Part shown: positions 42,004 through 46,042 of the stretch, piece by piece
Layout: the number at the start of each line of letters is the position of its first letter
How positions within the stretch are numbered: position 1 is the stretch's first letter
Origin: Elusimicrobiota bacterium
GTDB taxonomy: Bacteria > Elusimicrobiota > Elusimicrobia > UBA1565 > UBA9628
Length of the DNA stretch: 46,042 bases
Assembly (NCBI GenBank): GCA_016212795.1
Contig: JACRDT010000002.1
Location: 1 to 46,042, forward strand
Direction of reading: 5' to 3'
Translations under genes and position numbers: made by a program
Notes under the pieces: generated by a model
Databases searched by the model: none
What the model saw: the letters and a program-made list of their open reading frames with translations, nothing else
What the model was told of the DNA's origin: nothing

Positions 42004-43893
42004 ATGGTCCGGCGAGGCGCGATGTCCGCGGGGGTGGTCCTCGCGGCGCTCCTGGCCGGCGCGGTCGCGGCGGCGGCCGCCGACGACGCGTGCCTCGGCT
42101 GCCACGGCGCCAAGGAGAGCGGCGCGCCGCCTGCGGCTGCGCCGCAGGTGCCCGCGGCGGCGTTCGGAGCGTCGGTGCACAAGGACGTCGGCTGCGCCTC
42201 CTGCCACGAGGGGAAGGACGATTACCCCCACAAGAAGAAGAAAGCCGCGGTCTCCTGCGAGGGCTGCCACCCCGAGGCCGCGAGCGTCGTGCGCGCCTCG
42301 GACCACGGCAAGCGGCTGGTGATGCGCGAGTCGAAGACCGGGGCCGGGCTGTGCCTGTCCTGCCACAGCTCCCCCCATGACCTGCGCAAGGTCAAGGACG
42401 CCCACGCGAGCGTCAACCGGGCGCACGTCCTGGAGACCTGCAACCGCTGCCACCAGAAGCACGACTTCAAGAAGGAGTTCGGCCTGGAGCCCCTGGCGAG
42501 CTACGCCTTGACCGTGCACGGCAAGGCCTTCATCGGCAAGAAGAACGCTGGCGCCGCGGTCTGCACCGACTGCCACGGCGGCCACGACCTCAACTACTCG
42601 ATGAACTCCCGGAGCCGGGCCTACAAGTCCAACATCCCCAAGACCTGCGGCCGGTGCCATCCCGGGCCGCTGGCCGCCTACGCCCGTTCCGTCCACGGGG
42701 CCAAGCTCGCCCTCGGCGTCAAGGAGGCGCCCGTGTGCACGGACTGCCACGGCGAGCACACCATCCAGGGGCAGCGCGAGCCTGGCTCCACGGTCTTCAC
42801 GGGCTCGATCGTGCGGACCTGCGGCCACTGCCACGGCTCGGAGAAGCTCATCGCCAAGTTCGGCATGCCCCTGGACCCGACCCAGGCGTACCGCGACAGC
42901 TATCACGGCGTGGCGTTCCGCGCGGGCAACCTGGACTCGGCCAACTGCGCCTCGTGCCACGGGCACCACGACATCCTGCCCCCCACGGACCCGGCCTCCT
43001 CGGTCCATCCCGCCAACCTCCAGAAGACCTGCGGGGCCTGCCACAGCAGGGCCGGCGAACTGGTGAGCCTGGGCAAGGTCCACACTGCCTCGGCGGCCCC
43101 GGCCCAGAACCTCTACGAGACGATCTCCAAGCTCGTGCGCCTGACCTACGTCTGGCTCATCGTGCTGACCATCGGCGGCATGCTCGGCCACAACCTGCTG
43201 GACCACTCCCGCAAGATGCTGCTGGGGGCGTCCCACGGCTCCCACCCGGACGCCCTGCGCCTGAGCGTCAACGAGCGCCTCCAGCACCTGGCGCTCATGG
43301 CGTCGTTCATCGGCCTGGCCTACACCGGCTTCTGCCACACCTACCCCGAGGCGGTCTGGGCGCGGTGGGTCTTTCCCGGCGCCTGGGGCGCGGCCGCGCG
43401 GTCGCTCCTCCACCGCCTCTTTGCCGCGGCGTTCATCGCGCTGGCCGCCTACCACGCCGTCTGGCTGGCGGCCGCCGCGGAGGGCCGGCGGGAGCTCCTG
43501 GCCATGCTCCCGCGCTTGCGCGACCTGCTGGACTTGCTGCAGCTGCAGCGCTATAATCTCATGCGCAGCGGCTCGCCGCCCAAGTTCGACCGGTTCAACT
43601 ACATCGAGAAGGCGGAGTACTGGGCCCTGATCTGGGGCAGCTTCGTCATGGTCGTGACGGGCTGCGTGGTGTGGTTCCGGAACCTGTCGCTCGGGTTCTT
43701 CCCGAAATGGATCATCGATCTTTGCCTGCTCATCCACTTCATGGAGGCGATCCTCGCCTGCCTGGCCATCCTGGTCTGGCATTCCTATTGGACCGTCTTC
43801 GACCTCGATGTCTATCCCATGAACTGGGCTTGGATCACGGGCCGGGTGCGCCGCGGGCCGGGCGGCGACGTGTCCGATGAGCAAGGACATTAA
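42004..43893 (+). CDS. 11-heme cytochrome c fused to a membrane cytochrome b (CbcL-like quinone oxidoreductase)
   Basis: A 629-residue inner-membrane protein. After a signal sequence (VVLAALLAGAVAAAAA) come eleven CXXCH sites in about 350 residues (CLGCH through CGACH). Five or so TM helices follow, with histidines suited to b hemes: LTIGGMLGHNLLDH, ERLQHLALMASF, GFCHTYP, ALAAYHAVWL and LIHFMEA...LVWHSYW. This is the layout of Geobacter CbcL, which oxidises menaquinol and passes electrons to periplasmic cytochromes. A later ATG at 42022 with GAGG upstream is an alternative start. An 8-3-8 palindrome (42130-42148) lies in an Ala/Pro linker. It overlaps the ResB gene by 17 bp. Confidence 0.88.
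   Translation: MVRRGAMSAGVVLAALLAGAVAAAAADDACLGCHGAKESGAPPAAAPQVPAAAFGASVHKDVGCASCHEGKDDYPHKKKKAAVSCEGCHPEAASVVRASDHGKRLVMRESKTGAGLCLSCHSSPHDLRKVKDAHASVNRAHVLETCNRCHQKHDFKKEFGLEPLASYALTVHGKAFIGKKNAGAAVCTDCHGGHDLNYSMNSRSRAYKSNIPKTCGRCHPGPLAAYARSVHGAKLALGVKEAPVCTDCHGEHTIQGQREPGSTVFTGSIVRTCGHCHGSEKLIAKFGMPLDPTQAYRDSYHGVAFRAGNLDSANCASCHGHHDILPPTDPASSVHPANLQKTCGACHSRAGELVSLGKVHTASAAPAQNLYETISKLVRLTYVWLIVLTIGGMLGHNLLDHSRKMLLGASHGSHPDALRLSVNERLQHLALMASFIGLAYTGFCHTYPEAVWARWVFPGAWGAAARSLLHRLFAAAFIALAAYHAVWLAAAAEGRRELLAMLPRLRDLLDLLQLQRYNLMRSGSPPKFDRFNYIEKAEYWALIWGSFVMVVTGCVVWFRNLSLGFFPKWIIDLCLLIHFMEAILACLAILVWHSYWTVFDLDVYPMNWAWITGRVRRGPGGDVSDEQGH
42130..42148. repeat. Intragenic palindrome (8-3-8)
   Basis: CCTGCGGC, loop TGC, GCCGCAGG, in the Ala/Pro linker after the first heme of the CbcL-like protein. 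Confidence 0.5.
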
Positions 43894-44953
43894 GGGAAGC
43901 GCCGGCCAGCCGGGACCGGGTTGGGGCGCCTTCCTGGCCTCCCCGAAGCTGCTCTACTGGCTCCTGCCCGCGCTCATCGTCATGTCCGTGGCCGGGACCC
44001 TGGTGCCGCAGGGCGAGGCCCGCGACGCGTACGCGGGCAGGTTCGGGGTCTGGGCCGGCCTCCTGCTGGGCCTGCGCGTCGACGACATCTACCATTCCTG
44101 GCCGTTCACGGCCCTGCTGGCGCTGCTGGCCCTCAACCTCGGCCTGTGCACCTGGCGCCGGCGGGCGGGCTTCAACCGGCGCAGGGACGTGCTCACGACC
44201 CACGTCGGCGTGCTCGTCACCCTGGCCGGCGGCGTGGCCACGGCGGTCCTGGGGCAGCGCGGGAGCATGCCGTTCCACGTGGGCGAGCTCCGGGACCGGG
44301 TCGAGTCCGCGGCGGGCGCTTTCACCCTCCCCTTCTCGGTGCGGCTCGAGCGCTTCGAGGTCGAGCGCCACGACGCCGACCGGCACCACCTGACCGTCAT
44401 CCACCGCAAGGACGGGTGGGCCGAGACGGTCGATGCCCAGCCCGGCGTGCCGCGGCCTCTTCATGAGGGGACCGCGAGCCTGGTCGTCGTGGACTACTAC
44501 CCCGACTTCGCCATGGACGAGAAGGGCCCCTCCACCCGGTCCCAATCCCCCAACAACCCGGCCCTGCGCGTGGAGGTCTCGGACGGCCAGGGCAAGGAGA
44601 AGCACTGGGTCTTCGCCCGCTTCGCGGGCTTCCACGCCAACCCCAACAGCCGCTACGAGCTGACCTACGAGCTGGCCCCGGGCCGCATCAAGCAGTTCCG
44701 CAGCGACATCGAGGTACTGGACGGCGGCTGGGTGGCCGGCCGCGCCTCGGTGTCCGTCAACACGCCTTTCCGCTGGAAGGGTTGGGCCTTCTATCAGTCG
44801 GGCTACGACCCGGACAACCCGGACTACTCGAACCTGCTCGTCAGCCGGGACCCGGGCGTGCCCCTGGTCTACGCGGGGTTCCTCCTGCTGTGCGTCGGCG
44901 TCGCGTGGACCTACGTCCGGGGCGGCAGGCAAAGCCAGGGGGGCGCGCCATGA
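43877..44953 (+). CDS. resB: ResB/Ccs1 cytochrome c biogenesis protein (pair 3)
   Basis: A 358-residue System II maturation protein. TM helices are at about 25-45 (LLYWLLPALIVMSVAGTLVPQ), 70-90, 112-132 (DVLTTHVGVLVTLAGGVAT with histidine) and 325-345. The periplasmic domain carries FYQSGYDPDNPDYSNLLVSRDPG, a ResB signature. It is expressed from the CbcL-like promoter by overlap and is coupled to CcsA. It is more canonical than the other two ResB copies in the window. Confidence 0.92.
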   Translation: MSKDIKGSAGQPGPGWGAFLASPKLLYWLLPALIVMSVAGTLVPQGEARDAYAGRFGVWAGLLLGLRVDDIYHSWPFTALLALLALNLGLCTWRRRAGFNRRRDVLTTHVGVLVTLAGGVATAVLGQRGSMPFHVGELRDRVESAAGAFTLPFSVRLERFEVERHDADRHHLTVIHRKDGWAETVDAQPGVPRPLHEGTASLVVVDYYPDFAMDEKGPSTRSQSPNNPALRVEVSDGQGKEKHWVFARFAGFHANPNSRYELTYELAPGRIKQFRSDIEVLDGGWVAGRASVSVNTPFRWKGWAFYQSGYDPDNPDYSNLLVSRDPGVPLVYAGFLLLCVGVAWTYVRGGRQSQGGAP

Positions 44954-45741
44954 ACATGACCGTCTTCAACGTCGCTTTCGCCGTTTCCGCTGCGGTCCTC
45001 GCCGTCTACGGCGCGGCGTACCTCTTCGCCGTGCCCGCCTGGCGGCGGGCCGGGCCGTGGGTCCTGGGGGCGGCCTGGCTGCTGCAGACGGCGTTCCTTG
45101 CCCTGCGCTGGAAGGAGTCCGGCCATGTGCCGCTCTCGAACCAGTTCGAGTCGATGGTCGCGATGATCTGGGGCCTGGTCGGGCTGGGGCTGTGGTTCCG
45201 CCGCCGGGAGAACCAGGACTGGCTCGTCCCGGCCGTCGCGGCGCTGGGCGTCGCGGGCCTGGGCGTCTGCGCCCTGCTCGACACGGCCATGGCGCCGCTC
45301 GTGCCCGCGCTGCAGTCCAACTGGCTGCTCCTGCACGTCGCGGTCATCATGCTGGGCTACTCGGCCCTGGCGCTCTCGTTCATCGCGAGCGCGATCATCC
45401 TCGCTGGCTTCGGCGGCCGGCGCCAGCCCGATATCGCGCTCGCCCTCGACCGCTTCAACGAGCGGTCCATGGGCTTGGGCTACATGCTCCTGACCGCGGG
45501 CATCGTGCTGGGCGCGGTCTGGGCCAACGAGGCCTGGGGCTCCTACTGGTCGTGGGACCCCAAGGAGACCTGGTCGCTCATCACCTGGTTCGTCTACACC
45601 GCCGCCGTCCACCTGCGCCGCACCCACCGCTGGCAGGGCCGGCGCATGGCGTGGCTCGCCGTCGCGGGCTTCGTCTTCGTGCTCTTCACGTACTTCGGCG
45701 TCAACTACCTGATGAGCGGCCTGCACTCCTACGCGAAGTGA
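44950..45741 (+). CDS. ccsA: CcsA/ResC cytochrome c heme lyase subunit (pair 3)
   Basis: A 263-residue polytopic protein with about eight TM helices, WWD motif WGSYWSWDPKETWSLITW and conserved histidines (NWLLLHVAVIMLGYSALA, AVHLRRTHRWQGRR). ATGA overlap with ResB pair 3. It closes the CbcL-like operon; a short stem-loop follows. It is likely dedicated to the 11-heme CbcL-like protein or to products of the next operon. Confidence 0.94.
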   Translation: MNMTVFNVAFAVSAAVLAVYGAAYLFAVPAWRRAGPWVLGAAWLLQTAFLALRWKESGHVPLSNQFESMVAMIWGLVGLGLWFRRRENQDWLVPAVAALGVAGLGVCALLDTAMAPLVPALQSNWLLLHVAVIMLGYSALALSFIASAIILAGFGGRRQPDIALALDRFNERSMGLGYMLLTAGIVLGAVWANEAWGSYWSWDPKETWSLITWFVYTAAVHLRRTHRWQGRRMAWLAVAGFVFVLFTYFGVNYLMSGLHSYAK

Positions 45742-45763
45742 CGCCGTAGCCTGAGAACCCGCC

Positions 45764-45780
45764 CGGCAAGGGCCTTGCCG
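45764..45780 (+). terminator. Possible weak terminator hairpin
   Basis: CGGCAAGG-G-CCTTGCCG is a perfect stem 22 bp after the ccsA stop, but no U-tract follows. Confidence 0.35.
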
Positions 45781-45797
45781 CCGCTCCCCCAAAGAGC

Positions 45798-45880
45798 ATG
45801 ACTGTCGTCATGGCATGACGCGAATCATACAATGCAGATGTCAATTGTCACGGGCAAGATGCGGCTCCGGTTGCTAGACT
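45798..45880 (+). promoter_or_regulatory. Three FNR-like operators and -10 before the last gene
   Basis: ATGAC-TGTC-GTCAT (45798-45811), ATGAC-GCGA-ATCAT (45815-45828) and the weaker ATGTC-AATT-GTCAC (45838-45851) precede TAGACT (45875-45880). The last two lie at about -65.5 and -42.5 of the predicted start, much as at the CbcL-like promoter. Confidence 0.6.
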
Positions 45881-45915
45881 AGCGGCATGGTCATCCCCGA
45901 TTCAAGGAGAGGATT

Positions 45916-46042
45916 GTGAAGATGCGCGACAATGGGAAGTTCGTCGTCCTGGCGGCGGCGCTGCTCGCCCTCGTCCTGCCGGCCCTTCGGGCCGAGGACA
46001 AGGCGGCGGCGTCCGGGTCCGCGACGGAGGTCGGCGCGAGCA
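45916..46042 (+). CDS. Start of an exported protein (truncated by the window edge)
   Basis: A frame from GTG 45916 (or ATG 45922), preceded by AAGGAGAGG, encodes a clear signal peptide: KFVVLAAALLALVLPALRA, followed by EDKAAASGSATEVGAS. It runs off the window, so the mature protein is unknown. The three FNR-like operators upstream suggest an anaerobically regulated periplasmic redox protein. Confidence 0.75.
   Translation, partial: MKMRDNGKFVVLAAALLALVLPALRAEDKAAASGSATEVGAS

Overview
The window is about 46 kb of very GC-rich DNA from a Gram-negative bacterium. Outer-membrane beta-barrels, signal peptides and a lipoprotein box are all present. The content points to an anaerobic or facultative respirer that makes many multiheme c-type cytochromes; I count 49 CXXCH motifs in seven genes. 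I cannot assign a phylum. The style recalls Geobacter-like metal reducers or deep lineages such as Elusimicrobiota, but no marker here decides it. No rRNA, tRNA, CRISPR array or insertion sequence was recognised. Most genes sit in tight operons with ATGA/GTGA start-stop overlaps.

Layout. 1-248: two copies of an intergenic palindromic repeat. 249-3019 (-): two-subunit molybdenum hydroxylase (2Fe-2S and molybdopterin subunits). 3066-3923 (+): monofunctional peptidoglycan glycosyltransferase. 3940-10906: a FecR-domain protein and a TPR/beta-barrel protein, divergent from an operon of CHASE2-adenylate cyclase, ADP-ribosylglycohydrolase and NAD-dependent epimerase. 10914-16868 (-): one overlapping operon of an unknown protein, cysS, an rlmB-type methyltransferase, a CDF metal transporter, a degenerate alkaline phosphatase-like protein and a TPR protein. 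16996-17832 (+): a periplasmic OB-fold protein.

17904-33519 is the first electron-transfer block. It holds a hexaheme cytochrome, a pentaheme cytochrome, a histidine kinase with a heme-c motif in its sensor domain, and an NtrC-type response regulator fused in frame to an 11-heme cytochrome. Two NHL-propeller/cytochrome pairs follow (4 and 11 hemes), then a ResB/CcsA cytochrome c maturation pair, a BchE-like B12 radical SAM enzyme, a small membrane protein and a large outer-membrane beta-barrel. A sigma-54 (-24/-12) promoter lies before the tetraheme gene, so the kinase/regulator pair has a plausible nearby target.

33595-40184 supplies cytochrome maturation and heme: a second ResB/CcsA pair, hemA, hemC, a TlpA-type lipoprotein, a ParB-like protein and an SDR. 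40358-46042 is a second respiratory block. It has two tandem FNR paralogues that keep the 4Fe-4S cysteines, an 11-heme/cytochrome b quinone oxidoreductase (CbcL-like), a third ResB/CcsA pair, and the start of another exported protein.

A recurring dyad, ATGAY-N4-RTCAY, lies before the FNR genes, the CbcL-like gene, the last gene, the hexaheme gene and the heme-kinase gene. In several cases it is centred near -41.5 of a plausible -10 box. I infer that this is the operator of the two FNR proteins and that they link the two blocks into one oxygen- or NO-responsive regulon.

Two further layers stand out. A repeat encoding AGAVEAGGRASAAPSG is inserted in the same frame in three unrelated genes and once between genes. 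Short near-perfect palindromes also lie inside many coding regions.
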